DNA of 49,093 nt from Chara braunii (lineage: Eukaryota; Streptophyta; Charophyceae; Charales; Characeae): the NCBI GenBank assembly GCA_003427395.1, contig BFEA01000033.1:188964-238056 (forward strand). The letters are read 5' to 3'. The translations under genes were made by a program, and so were the position numbers. The first letter of the stretch is position 1. Each line of letters starts with the position of its first letter. Below are positions 34,001 through 44,814 of this stretch, piece after piece. The notes below the pieces were generated by a model. That model did not search any database. It saw only the letters and a list, made by a program, of their open reading frames with translations, and was not told the origin of the DNA.

Positions 34001-34620
34001 TGCGACCTCGACACAAGGTTCATGTCCGTTTTTTGGTTGGCGTTCATCAAACGATGGGGCTCATCTCTCAAGCCGAGGTTGGTTCGCCACCCCTAAACCG
34101 ATGGCCAAACGGAGAGGGCGCATCAGACCGCATATGCTCTCCTTCGCACTCTCATTCGTCTCGACCAAAAGAATTGGGTTGAGCGGTTGTCGGATGTTGA
34201 GTTGGCATACAACTCATCCATTCACGGCTATCGAGATGTCGCCCTTTGAGTTTGAGCACGGTTTGCCGGTCGCCTTTCCGTTGGACACAAGCATCCCACG
34301 GGCGACCGAGAGCGACACCAATTTTATTTTCTTACGTCAGATGCAAGAGCTACTTGTCAAGGCACGCGACTTATCCATTCCACTCTAGTGACCTCGTATG
34401 GGTCTCCATCACGGAATTCAGCCTCGAACAAGATATATCTCGCAAGTTCTTCCCGAAATGGATGGGGCCCTGGCCGATCGTGACACCTGTTGGGGATGCA
34501 CTCGAAGGACCTCCATTCGTCATTCACTTGTCCGCCCACTTGCCCGTCTACCCGGTCTTTCATTGCTCCAAATTGACTCTTTTCACGCCAGCGGAACATG
34601 ATGATTTTCCCGCGCAATGA
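31040..34620 (+). pseudogene. pol: pol of element C: PR-RT-RNase H-integrase
   Basis: The -1 frame from gag runs to 31408; the protease continues in another frame open from 31278, so an indel separates them. Retropepsin at about 31510-31800: LLDSDETRNF shows Gly of the catalytic DSG changed to Asp. RT (about 32090-32860) has LRLCIDYCKLN, then a small deletion at 32370-32390 removing the block before LKSGYHQI, then [10 protein letters not shown] and YLDD at 32573-32584; a TGA lies at 32630. RNase H (about 33010-33360) keeps VTTDASSYGIGA, VTDNN and SNRFADALSRR, with a TGA at 33074. Integrase (about 33600-34400) keeps a shifted zinc-binding region, AMDITGSFPKHK, CDLDTRF and DGQTERAHQ, with several stops. 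The C-terminal module (SRKFFPKWMGPW, YPVFHCSKL) ends at TGA 34618. Confidence 0.85.
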
Positions 34621-34894
34621 TCGCAAGACCCACCCTCTATGGACGGTGTAGGGTCATACCCTGTTAGACTTTCGAGCCTAAGTCGACCCCACTGCGGGTC
34701 CCAGTTGGCTCTGCTCCGGGCGCGGAGCGTTCGTCACAGGGGCACCCCCACCTAGTGCTTTGAGATGGACGGGGATGGGTCATTTTGCGAGAGAGTTTTG
34801 ACATTGGGGATGTAGCTCCGCCCTCGCGCTGGATGGTAGACTCGCAAAAACTTTTCGTCAATCGCGATTTTTCTTGACGCTTTGAGGTGTTATC

Positions 34895-35428
34895 ATGCAA
34901 TTGCTCCTTCTAATACTCAAGCAGTCCAGGGGGGTTATTGAAAATCTTTCTTCTTTTATGGATAGGCCAAGCGTCATCCTTGGGCCACGCATGCATTCAC
35001 TAAGCAGGAGTCTTCAAAACCTTGTTGAGCGTGCGGTCGCCCTTCGGCTCGAGCCCGCGGACAATGTCTCGCGGTCCCCCTATGCCTCCCTAGGGCTTGG
35101 CCTGCTTCCCTCTTTGGCCATCCTACTCGTGACTTCCGTTATCGCATACATCATGCATGTCTTTCTTTTGTCCAGCCTATGCATTTATCCTTTACACCCC
35201 TTAGTCTTTTCGGGGCCCCATCCCATATATACGTGCAAAGTCTTTGTTTTAATCGAGGCGGTCGTCTTGGCTGCCTTATGTCTTGCAATTTGCAATAGCC
35301 GATTTCGCTTTGCACAAACATGCTTAAAAACTTATTCAAGGGCAAGGGTTAAGTCCACAACCCGTTTGACCTCAGTCCCACTTTCTCTTTGCCGCCTGGC
35401 ATACCCGGGACCCATTCCCGCTCAATAA
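34895..35428 (+). CDS. Open frame inside the element C LTR, hydrophobic, unknown
   Basis: 177 codons, sense to the LTR. Two hydrophobic stretches could be membrane segments, at roughly residues 70-105 (ends in SSLCIYPLHPLVF) and 112-132 (VFVLIEAVVLAALCLAI), with a basic C-terminal part (CLKTYSRARVKSTTRLTS). The inverted LTR copy carries the same reading frame on the - strand (11189 down to 10657) with closely similar residues but one frameshift around 10930. I recognise no family. Similarity may just reflect conserved DNA, so coding status is doubtful. Confidence 0.25.
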   Translation: MQLLLLILKQSRGVIENLSSFMDRPSVILGPRMHSLSRSLQNLVERAVALRLEPADNVSRSPYASLGLGLLPSLAILLVTSVIAYIMHVFLLSSLCIYPLHPLVFSGPHPIYTCKVFVLIEAVVLAALCLAICNSRFRFAQTCLKTYSRARVKSTTRLTSVPLSLCRLAYPGPIPAQ

Positions 35429-35971
35429 CTCTTTAGGCTATTTACCTGCACATCCAACACAATTTATGCAAAGCATCCCCCACATGGGGTCAACACATAA
35501 TCCCTCCCACAAGCCTAAGTTCACTTTTCCTTAGCTCTTTGTGCTTTCCTTTTCCTTCCTCAGTCCAGGTCAATCTCTTCCCTTAGTCATGCAGTCGGGG
35601 TAATGGTTGAGTCAATCGACCTTGCTTTAAGTACCAACTCTTTCTAGTCCCTCTTCCGGACTTGCCTCCTTCCAATTTCTCAAATGCCCCCTTTTTCCTT
35701 TCCTTCCTGGCGGCACAAGGGACCAACAGCCCTTCCCTCGCCCACTTTCTCCACCAAGTGAGGACAAATTCCTTTCACCGTTCGTTCCCTGGCAATGTAA
35801 CACGTGAGTGGGGGACGATTAGTTATACACCAAGAAGGGAGAGGGGGAGGAGGTAAAGTCAAGGCTTTTAGAGTGTGAGAGAGGGATGACGACGGGGAGA
35901 GGGAGGCGGCGGTGAAGGAAGAAGAAGAGGAGGCAAGAGAGAGGGGGAGAAAGAGGATAGGGGAGGAGGAA

Positions 35972-35982
<11 letters not shown>

Positions 35983-36052
<70 letters not shown>
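35983..36052. repeat. (GA)n microsatellite in LTR
   Basis: About 70 bases of GA dinucleotides preceded by a short GTGTGTGTG run. Equivalent to the CT tract at 10029-10112. Confidence 0.97.
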
Positions 36053-36055
<3 letters not shown>

Positions 36056-36139
36056 TCCAACTCCTAATCAACTTATCCTATACTTGTCCCACCGTCCTAC
36101 CTAAGGTCCTCTTTTCTATGACTTGCTTCTTTGCTCCCC

Positions 36140-37360
36140 TTTGGTCATGGCCTTTGGTTGGTGAATGAGTTGAAGGGGGAAGGGGGTGTGAGGCGTTTGG
36201 ATATGGAGGATGGTTTAAGATGATAAAGGAGGAAGATGGCGCGAGGTGGTTGGCTATGGCGGATGGGTGAAGAAGATGGAGGAGGAAGACGGTGTGAGGT
36301 GGCTGGCTATGATGGATGGGTGGTGGAGATGGCGGAGGAAGATGATGTGTGCTGGTTGGCTACGGTAGATGGGTGAAGGAGATGGAGGAGGAAGAGGGTG
36401 CGAGGTGGTTGGCTATGAAGGATGGTTGACGAAGATGGAGGAGGAAGATGGTGTAAGGTGGTTGGTTATGGTGGATGGGTGAAGAAGATGGAGGAGGAAG
36501 ATGGTGTGAGGTGGTTGGCTATGGTGGATGGGTGAAGAACATGGATGAGGAAGATGGTGTGAGGTGGTTGACTATGGAGGATGGCTGAAGGTGGATGGTT
36601 GCAGATGACGAAGGAGGAAGATGGTGTGACGTAGTCGGCTATGGTGGATGGGTGAAGAAGATGGAGGAAGAAGATGGTGTGAGGTGGTTGGCTATGGTGG
36701 ATGGTTGAAGATAATGAAGGAGGAAGATGGCATGAGGTGTTCGGCTATGGTGGATGGGTAAAGAAGATGGAGGAGGAAGATGGTGTGAGGTGGTTGGCTA
36801 TGGTGGATCGATGAAGAAGATGGAGGAGGAAAATGGTGTGAGGTGGTTGGCTATGGAGGATGGTTGAAGATGACGAAGGAGGAAGATGGCGTGAGGTAGT
36901 CGGCTATGGTGGATAGGTGAAGAAGATGGTGTGAGGTGGTTGGCTATGGTGGATGGTTGAAGATGATGGAGGAAGATGGTGTGAGGTGGTCGGCTATGGT
37001 GGATGGGTGAAGAAGATGGAAGAGTAAGATGGTGTGAGGTGGTTGGCTATAGTGGATGGTTGAAGAAGATGGAGGAGGACGATGGTGTGAGGTGGTTGGC
37101 TATGGTAGAGGGTCGAAGAAGATGGAGGAGGAAGATTGTGTGAGGTGGTTGACTATGGAGGATGGTTGAAGATGATGGAGGATGGTGTGAGGTGGTCGGT
37201 TATGGTGGATGGGTGAAGCAGATGGAGGAGGAAGATCGTGTGAGGTGGTTGGCCATGGTGGATGGGTGAAGAAGATGGAGGAGGAAGACGGTGTGAGGTG
37301 GCTGGCTATGGTGGATGGGTGGAGAAGATGGAGGAGGAAGGTGGTGTGAAGTGTCCGATA
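36140..37360. repeat. 53-bp minisatellite, right LTR copy
   Basis: Reverse-complement counterpart of 8644-9900, with units built on GGTTGGCTATGGTGGATGGG and TGAAGAAGATGGAGGAGGAAG. About 23 units, with point changes and shortened copies that differ from the left array, so the two have evolved separately since insertion. Confidence 0.93.
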
Positions 37361-37452
37361 CTTCGTGCTACTTTAAGCGTTCGGCTTCGTCTCCCTAAGT
37401 TTTCCCTTGTCCTAGACGTCAAAACCGTCAGACTTGCAACACTAGTCCTACA

Positions 37453-38144
37453 ATAAATATGCAGAAAACATAGACTTGCAAAAAACACAGATTTCAGAAA
37501 ATGCAGTCTTTGCAGATGTGCAGATCTGCAGATTTTGCAGATTTTGCAGATTTTGCCATGTTTGCCTAAGGGGGGAGAACCGAAACACACACACTTGCAT
37601 TTCCTTACTCAAACGATGTAAGATTCAGTCCTAATTTGGTGGGCTCTTTGTATGTACCCTATGGAAGCACCCCACCAAGTCTGGTCGGATTTCGTCGTCG
37701 TTTGCCCGTACTTGCCGTTTTCGGGCGTCGTTCGGGCCTCAAGGTGAACAGTTCGGTGAAGTCCATTTTCCGTTATTGCAGGAAAAGGGATTCAGATGAC
37801 CTGCAGGTTCTGCAGGTCATCTGTTTATGCCTAGGATATGAGGTCTGAGAAGTTCCAGCCCTCTTATCCCTGGTTTGACGAAACTTGGCCAAAGTGCCCC
37901 CCGGTCGCATCGGCCACTTAGTCCCATTTTCGGACCGGTCCGTACTCCGGGGGTTGGCCATTGTTTTTTCAGCAGCAGCAGCCGCAGCAAGGGACTCGGT
38001 CAGTCATCAGCAGCAGCAACAACATTGTTATGCACAACAACAGCAGCAACAACAATCCTGGTAGATAAAACAGTCATTTTTCTTACCTCCTAATTACCAC
38101 TTTCGATTAGAACACGGGGGGCTCTCGCTAGGCCATGTGTGTGT
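37453..38144. other. Short unassigned region with hairpin and CAG-rich stretch
   Basis: Lies between the C LTR and the 91-bp array. It contains TGCAGATTT repeats (37510-37556), a perfect 14-bp inverted repeat (37793-37823) and a CAG/CAA-rich stretch (37968-38055). No gene is supported. Confidence 0.5.
37793..37823. repeat. Perfect 14-bp hairpin
   Basis: CAGATGACCTGCAG, a GTT loop, then CTGCAGGTCATCTG. All 14 pairs match. No T-run follows on either strand, so it does not look like a simple terminator. Confidence 0.95.
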
Positions 38145-39296
38145 CAAGTCGATTAACCAAGGATGAATCGGACTATCACCAAGTGTATGAAATGGACAAC
38201 GCAAGAGTGTGATTAGTGAGAACACATGCATATGACTAGTGGAGCAGCCAAGGATGACTCGGATTATCACCAAGCGTACGAAATGGACAAAGCAAGAGTG
38301 TGACTAGTNNNNNNNNNNNNNNNNNNNNNNNNNNNNNNNNNNNNNNNNNNNNNNNNNNNNNNNNNNNNNNNNNNNNNNNNNNNNNNNNNNNNNNNNNNNN
38401 NNNNNNNNNNNNNNNNNNNNNNNNNNNNNNNNNNNNNNNNNNNNNNNNNNNNNNNNNNNNNNNNNNNNNNNNNNNNNNNNNNNNNNNNNNNNNNNNNNNN
38501 NNNNNNNNNNNNNNNNNNNNNNNNNNNNNNNNNNNNNNNNNNNNNNNNNNNNNNNNNNNNNNNNNNNNGTGACTAGTGAGAACACATGCATATGACTAGT
38601 GGAACAACCAAGGATGAATCAGACTATCACCAAGTGTATGAAATGCACAAAGCAAGAGTGTGACTAGTGAGAACACATGCATATGACTAGCGGAACAGCC
38701 AAGGATGAATCGGACTATCACCAAGTGTATAAAATGCACAAAGCAAGAGTGTGACTAGTGAGAACACACGCATGTGACTAGTGGAACAACCAAGGATGAA
38801 TCAGACTATCACCAAGTGTATGAAATGCACAAAGCAAGAGTCTGACCATTGAGAACATATGCATATGACTAGTGGAACAGCCAAGGATAAATCGGACTAT
38901 TACCAAGTGTATAAAATAGACAAGGCAAGAGTGTGACTAGTTGAGAACACATGCATTTGACTAATGGAACAACCACGGATGAATCGGACTATCACAAAGT
39001 GTATGAAATGGACAAAGCAAGAGTGTGACTAGTGAGAACACATGCATATGAGTAGTGGAACAACCAAGGACGAATCGGACTATCACCAAGTGTATGACAT
39101 GGACAAAGCAAGAGTGTGACTAGTGAGAACACATGCATATAGGTAGTGGAACAACCAAGGATGAATTAGACTATCACCAAGTGTATACATGTACAAAGCA
39201 AGAGTGTGACTAGTGAGAACACATGCATTTGACTAGTGGAACAACCAAGGATGAATCAGATTATCACCAAGTGTATGAAATGGACAAAGCAAGAGG
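38145..39296. repeat. 91-bp satellite-like array with scaffold gap
   Basis: Units of 91 bp (GACTAGTGAG at 38571 and 38662), each with GACTAGTGAGAACACATGCA and a CCAAGGATGAATCGGACTAT block. About 9 visible units plus a gap. Point differences between units are few. Confidence 0.93.
38309..38568. other. Assembly gap (260 N)
   Basis: 260 undetermined bases inside the 91-bp array, close to 2.9 units. Open frames called across it are meaningless. Confidence 0.99.
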
Positions 39297-40110
39297 GAAG
39301 GATTATTCAAAACACTAGAATGAGCCCAAACCAAAATTGCGATTTACTACTAAGTGAAGAGATGGAGAGAGAGTGAAGGGAGGGTGAATGAAACTTATTC
39401 TCATGCATGAGATCTCAAAATAGAAAGTGGCGATTCACCTGGGAGTGAAGGAATGGACTAAACAAGAGTGAAAGATCATCAAAATGCTTGGATAAGCACA
39501 AACAAAAGTTGCGATTTGCTAATAAGTGAAGAAATGGAGAAAAAGTGAGGGAAGAGTGAGTGAAACTCACTCTCATGCATGAAATCACAAGGTACAAAGT
39601 GACGATTCACATGGGAGTGGAGGAACGGGCTAACAAGAGCGAAAGATCATCAAAAACACTAGGATGAGCACAAACAAAAGTTGCGATTTGCTACTAAGTG
39701 AAGAAATGGAGAAAAGGTGAGGAGAGTCATGCATGAAATCATAAGATAGAAAGTGGCGATTCACATGGGAGTGAAGGAATGGACTAAACAAGAGTGAAAG
39801 ATCATCAAAACACTAGGATGAGCATAAATAAAAATTTCGATTTGCTACCAAGTGAAGAAATGGAGAAAAAGTGAGGGAAGAGTGAGTGAAACTCACTCTC
39901 ATGCATGAAATCACAAGATAGAAAGTGGCGATTCACATGGAGTGAAGGAATGGACTAAACAAGAGTGAAAGATCATCAAAACACTAGGGTGAGCACAAAC
40001 AAAAGTTGCAATTTGCTATTAAGTGAAAAATGGAGAAATAGTGAGGAGAGAGTGAGTGAAACTCACTCTCATGCATGAAATCACAAGATAGAAAGTGGCG
40101 ATTCACATGG
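39297..40110. repeat. 172-bp tandem array (about 4.5 units), right Y copy
   Basis: GCGATTT landmark at 39338, 39511 and 39683, then 39837 and 40008 (spacing about 172, 172, 154, 171). Units contain AGTGAAACTCACTCTCATGC and GTGGCGATTCACATGGGAGT. Diverged reverse complement of the array at 18300-18820, which places both at the same end of the two Y copies. Confidence 0.9.
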
Positions 40111-40194
40111 GATTGAAGGATGATCCTATGGGGAGACTACTACTAGTGAAAAGTCTCCTACTATCTACTCTAAGCTTTGGAAAGTGTCTATGGA

Positions 40195-40380
40195 GAGAGA
40201 GAGGATGAGGAAGAAGAACAAAAGGGATTGAGGGAGCATGGAGGAGTAGGAGAAGAGGAAGGGGAGGAGGGAAGAGGAGAGGAGGAGAAAAAAAAAGAAG
40301 AAGAAGAAGATGATGATGAAGAAGAAGGGAAAAAAAAAAAAAAAAAAAAGGAGAAGAAGAAGAAGAAGATTCTCCTTCTT
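40195..40380. repeat. GAA/GAG-rich tract with poly-A run
   Basis: Purine-only low-complexity sequence including a run of about 19 A near 40331. It is the counterpart of 18073-18200. Confidence 0.92.
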
Positions 40381-42470
40381 TCCACTCACCTCCTCTAGTA
40401 TCTTGGAGTTGAAGTATCAATCTTGATGATGCTTTCTCCTTCACTTCGCTATGGCTCCCTTCTTCCTCAAGCCCTTCCCATCCCTCCTCCTCAGTTCCTT
40501 CCTAATGATGGCAAACTCCTATCACTATGGCTATGGAGTCCTCCCCTCTAAGAAGGTTAATGGGACTCCTTCTAGCCTTGCCTTCTTCCTCACAGCCTGG
40601 GGCTATGACGGATCACCTTCCTAGGCCACCCTCACTACCACCAGCCTCTAGAGTTCCTCGTACTAGTCCACAGTCTCCTCTAAGCTCCCAAACTGGCAGG
40701 GGTTCCCCTCTCCTTACTCCAAGTGAGAGAAGTGATCCTATGAGCTCACTTGGGCAGCATGGGCACTCCTTGTACAAATGTGAGTGTGGTGGGCTGCTCC
40801 CTCAACTATGTAGGCTGAAACCGGAGTACCGGCCAGCCCATGAGCCTCCCCATATGCCCCAAAGTGAACCGAGGTACCCCAAAGGCAAAAACCCACCACT
40901 AGGCCCCTCTGGGGGTACCTGGGCCTCATTTTGGCCAAGTACATGCAGTCCGAGTGGTTGGTACCAACTCGGATTGCCTCTTGGCCTCCTTCAAACTCCT
41001 TTTCCTTTTTAGAATGCTGCCCCCTTGACTCCAAATGCCCAAGGGGCAGCCCCACTTGAGAAAAAAAGGCCTAGAGGGTATTTTTCTCGATTTTTCAGTT
41101 TCTACCAAATTTTTGGTCGGCCGAGGTATTTTCCCATGCCTCGGTGTTATTTCAGTCTTGGATCTGGCTGAGATCCAAGGCCAATAATATTCCGAGCTAC
41201 CCCTTGGTGATCCTTGCTTCAAATTTGAGCCCCAAAGCTCATCTTTTCAATTTTTGGTGCATCTAGCCCTCCGTTTGGGCCAAATGCACAGTTTTTGTTT
41301 TTTTCCTTCTTTTGTTTCTTTCCATTTTGGGCTGCCAACTCGTTCCGGAGTTGGCCGTTTGAGTTGAACTCATCAAAAACGGCCATATTCCCTCCTCCAT
41401 GGATCTAAATCTCAGATCCATGGCCCAAAAAAAAAAAGGTTTTTTTCTTTTCGCATTTTCTCTCAATTTTCTTTTTTTAATTCAGATTTTGCAGAGATGT
41501 TGCCCCAAGGGCCATACCTCTGCAATCCGGATTGCCCTCCACTAAATCTGGAGGGATGAGGTCACAGTAGGGACCTGTCAGTCCCTATTGTGCCTGTCCC
41601 AATAGGCCGACACATTCTCCTCCACTCTTTTCTCCCCCTTTGTCTCATTCTTCCTCCATTTTTTTTTTATTTTTTTTTATTTCTGATGTGACAAGTGTCA
41701 AGTGGCTGTTGAGTCTTTTTCTAGGCCATGGATCCCATCTAGGACCAGATTCAGACTCGGCAGTTGGTCCTTGTATCTCGGATTACAATAATGACACCCC
41801 CATGCTCATGGGGGATTCCATTTTGCCTCCATTCGTCTCAATTTTGAGCCCCCTTTGCTTCGATTTTCTTTTGACAACCTTTTTTTCATGTTAGGTCCCT
41901 TGGGGCTCTATTTTCTCATGCCTGGCTAGTCCAAGATATCTCAGACTGTTGGGCAACCCTTCCACCATCATTATTTTGCTTTATTTTCTCTCACGGCTCT
42001 CCCACTTGATCCCCCTAATGTTTGCACTAGTGCTGCTAATATTTTCCACCGTCTAGATCCTGATCTAGACGGTGCCATTTGCTTTGCGTGACCATGTCGG
42101 CTCATGGTTCCCTTGGGACATCTCAAGTCCCCGCCACTCTCCCCGTACTAGTTCCATTTCTTTGTCCCGCCGGTAGTCCCGTCGGCAGTCCCGCCGGCGC
42201 ATGTCCCATTTTTTACTGTTTTTATTTGGGTCCATTTAGTCCCCGGCATCGTCCCGGGTGACATCCCATTTTTATTTTGGGACCTCATTGTCGTTGGGAG
42301 TTCCAATATCCCCTCCTCAAGTGCCCCATGTGTGTCGATTATTCTCGGCTATGAGATCCTCATCTCACGGTTGTTGTTTACCGTCTCTATTTGCCTCATG
42401 CCGAAATCACTGTTTTCTAGCCTTTTGGGGCTTATCATGGCCCATTTTCCCTTGGCCTAGGCATCCTTAT

Positions 42471-42820
42471 GCAGTCCGTTATTTCTCGAACTGCAACTAT
42501 GACTATTTCCCTAGTCCCACAACCCCACAACCTGACCCTAATTGAAAGAAAATGAAGCGCTCAATTTTCAAGTGCATTCGGGCTCAATATTAGCTCTGGA
42601 TGCACTTAAAACATGTGTTTTCCCTTCCCCATGCAGTCCGTTGTAACTCAGACTGCAGTAGGGGTCAATTTCCTAGCCCCATTGCCCCACAACTGGCCCA
42701 AGACTGAAGTAAAAAGAAACGGTCAACTTTCAAGTGCATCCGAGCTCAATATTGGCTCCGGGTGCATCTAAAACATGTGTTTCTCCTCCCCTATGCAATC
42801 CGTTGTATCCCGGTTGCATG
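42471..42820. repeat. About 162-bp tandem repeat with paired palindromes
   Basis: TGCAGTCCGTTATTTCTCGAA-like palindromes begin at 42470, 42632 and 42793. Each of the first two is followed by AAGTGCAT...CTCAATATT...ATGCA, a second inverted repeat, and AAACATGTGTTT. A further palindrome occurs at 43190. Confidence 0.85.
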
Positions 42821-43505
42821 GGGCCTTGATTTTTCTTGATTTTCTCTGCAAAATCAAGAGAAAATCAAGGTTTTTTGCAACCACTATATTCCAGAATGTA
42901 TCTGGTCACGGATGCATCTCCCAAAATGACCGTTTTTACCGTTAAGGTTTTTTTCTCTTTTATTTTATTTTCCTTTTTCTCCTTTTTTGGACAGTAGGAA
43001 CCTGCCAATCCCTACTTGTGGCAGTCCTTACTGACGATCAACTCACTCACTCCCTCTCACTCCTTTTGTCTTATTCTCCCACCTTTTTCTTTTATTCTTC
43101 TTTCTTTTTCTAGCATGTCAAGTGTCAAGTGTCCGTTAAGGTATTTTCTAGGCCCTTCCTCTTAGTTTTGGCCCTTCCTATGCCCATGGTGCAGTCCGTT
43201 ATATCTCGGATTGCAACTGTGGCTCCCACATGCTTATGGGAGCCTCCTTTTACCTCTATTTCTCTCCCACGGTGACCCCTCATACTCCGATTTTCTCCCG
43301 GAGGCCTGTTTTTCACATAGAGTCCCTTTTGACTCCAATTTCTTTAGGGAGGTTGATCCGAGATTTTCTGGATTGCTCCCATGCCTCCTCCTTCATGTTT
43401 CTTTATTTTCCCTCATGTCGCTCCGCAGTTCCTCTTGGGACCTTCTCATGTCCCCGCCACTTGTCCTGTACTAGTCCTTGGTACTTATCCTGCCTGGTGG
43501 CCTCT

Positions 43506-43715
43506 GACACTTTGTCCCGTCGGTGGTCCCCGTCAGGTGGTCCCCGACACTTTGTCCCATCGGTGGTCCCCGACACTTTGTCCCGTCGGTGGTGCCCGAC
43601 ACTTTGTCCCGTTGGTGGTCCCCGACACTTTGTCCTGTCAGTGGTCCTAGATACTTTGTCCCATCGGTGGTCTCAAACACTTTGTCCCGTCGGTGGTCCC
43701 CGACACTTAGTGCCT
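43506..43715. repeat. 26-bp minisatellite
   Basis: GACACTTTGTCCCGTCGGTG plus GTCCCC repeated about eight times (43506, 43546, 43572, 43598, 43624, 43650, 43676, 43702). It explains the repetitive open frames on both strands here. Confidence 0.93.
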
Positions 43716-44157
43716 TCTTTCTCTAGTGCTCTCCGGTCGTCAAGTCCCCCTTCCCTTATGGCCTTGGCACCCCGTTGCGGCCCTTACTTTCTAGTGTCCC
43801 GCGACCACCAGGGCTGTCCACCTTTCGGCTTCATTATTCTCTTGCCATCTGTCGTGCCCCGCTTGCTTAGTTCATGGCCCCTCGGGTCCTTGCCATGCCG
43901 AATTCGAATGGCCCTCCTGACCCCATGCTATGCCCCTATGCGCCCATGTCCTGTCACTCACTTGCTTGCCATTGTCGGGTCCTTCACCCTGTGGTACTTA
44001 GCCCAGGGCATCATTCCTTCCTGCGATCCCGTCCTAGTCCTTTGTCTTTTCTCTCTTTCTTGTCTTCTTTCTCCGGATTTCTTTGTCGTGCACAACTTGG
44101 CCATATACCGACTGTCAAGTGTCGGGACGTTATTTGGGATCTATAGGTCCCGACACA

Positions 44158-44169
44158 TTCCCCCCCCTC
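44158..44169 (-). other. Polypurine tract of right Y copy
   Basis: Read on the - strand this is GAGGGGGGGGAA directly before the LTR start (TGTGTCGGG or TGTCGGG). It supports 44155 as the start of a 3' LTR on the - strand. Confidence 0.7.
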
Positions 44170-44384
44170 ATTCGCGATGTCCTCATTTGGCACCAGTCTT
44201 CTGTCAGTAGGAGGGTCTAGAGGGATAGACAAAGGAGAGGGGGTGGAATGTAATAGGTAGTTAGTTTGTCAGGGTCCTTTTTGTCTTTTCTTGTTCCTTT
44301 CTCGGGGTCTCTACTAGTCTCCGCTCCTTGGAGCGGAGAGGGGTGTGTGGGGGTCGAGTTCTCTTTTAGGCGCTTCTTCAAGTT

Positions 44385-44637
44385 TTTTCCGTCTCATCCA
44401 TCACCCTTAGTACATCAGGTCTTTCGTCTCATTCATCACCTTTAGTGCATCAAACCTTTCGTCTTATTCATCACCCTTAGTACATCAGGCCTTTCTTCTC
44501 ATTCATCACCTTTAGTACATCCAGCCTTTTGTCTCATTCATCACCTTTAGTACATCCAACCTTTCGTCTTATTCATCACCCTTAGTACATCAGGTCTTTC
44601 GTCTCATTCATCACCTTTAGTACATCCAGCCTTTCGT
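44385..44637. repeat. 35-bp minisatellite
   Basis: About seven units of TTCGTCTCATTCATCACC plus TTTAGTACATCAGGCC-like sequence; for example CATCACC at 44399 and 44434. Confidence 0.9.
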
Positions 44638-44814
44638 CTCCCGCCTCTTGCAGCCCATGCTTCTCCCTCGAGCCTTGCTATCCCTAATGCCCTCGAATGA
44701 TCTGCCTTTCATCCCGTGTAGACCATGTCCCCTTTCCGATATCTGCCACCCTCAGTGTCTCTTCTAATCGGCTCTTCGACCCATGCAATCCATGGTTCTT
44801 GCCACCCTTTTCTC

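Larger units (their letters stand above)
29554..37452 (+). mobile_element. Element C: Ty3/gypsy retrotransposon with giant 3' LTR
   Basis: Gag from 29554, pol to 34620, 3' LTR 34647-37452. Domain order PR-RT-RNase H-integrase marks it as Ty3/gypsy. No chromodomain is seen after the integrase C-terminal region, unlike D. It has many lesions: about three frameshifts and a stop in gag, a deletion in RT, and several stops in RT, RNase H and integrase. The 5' LTR is not found. An inverted copy of its LTR lies at 8114-11454. Confidence 0.85.
34647..37452 (+). repeat. 3' LTR of element C (2.8 kb)
   Basis: Starts TGTAGGGTCATACC 27 bases after pol and ends GTCCTACA, giving TGTAGG...CCTACA terminal inverted repeats. 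Contents in order: unique sequence, a 177-codon open frame (34895-35428), (GA)n (35983-36052), and a 53-bp minisatellite (36140-37360) occupying more than 40 percent of its length. The inverted copy at 8114-11454 confirms the unit. The sequence before the start (CTCTATGGACGG) is only a weak polypurine tract. The PBS side is missing, so the 3' end rests on the terminal repeat and LTR conventions. Confidence 0.8.
40111..44155 (-). mobile_element. Y-family LTR-like element, right copy
   Basis: On the - strand it starts at 44155 with TGTCGGGACCTATAGATCCC, preceded by a polypurine tract. It then follows the same order as 13126 onward: CCCGACACTTG block, palindrome-bearing repeats, the CCGAGGCATGG block, a GAA-rich tract (40195-40380) and the 172-bp array. 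It has extra arrays at 42471-42820 and 43506-43715 not seen on the left. It lacks the 2.3-kb duplication of the left copy. No coding sequence; the 326-codon open frame at 43230-44210 (+) runs through a minisatellite and is antisense to the LTR. Confidence 0.6.

Noticed and set aside
38300-38591. Open frames of X residues on both strands
   Set aside because: They cross the 260-N gap.
38145-39296. Possible CRISPR array with 91-bp period
   Set aside because: The whole 91-bp unit is conserved, with no variable spacers; satellite-like tandem repeat.
43230-44210. 326-codon + strand open frame
   Set aside because: Contains the 26-bp minisatellite (26 is not a multiple of 3, so the array is open in several frames), antisense to the Y LTR, not conserved on the left.
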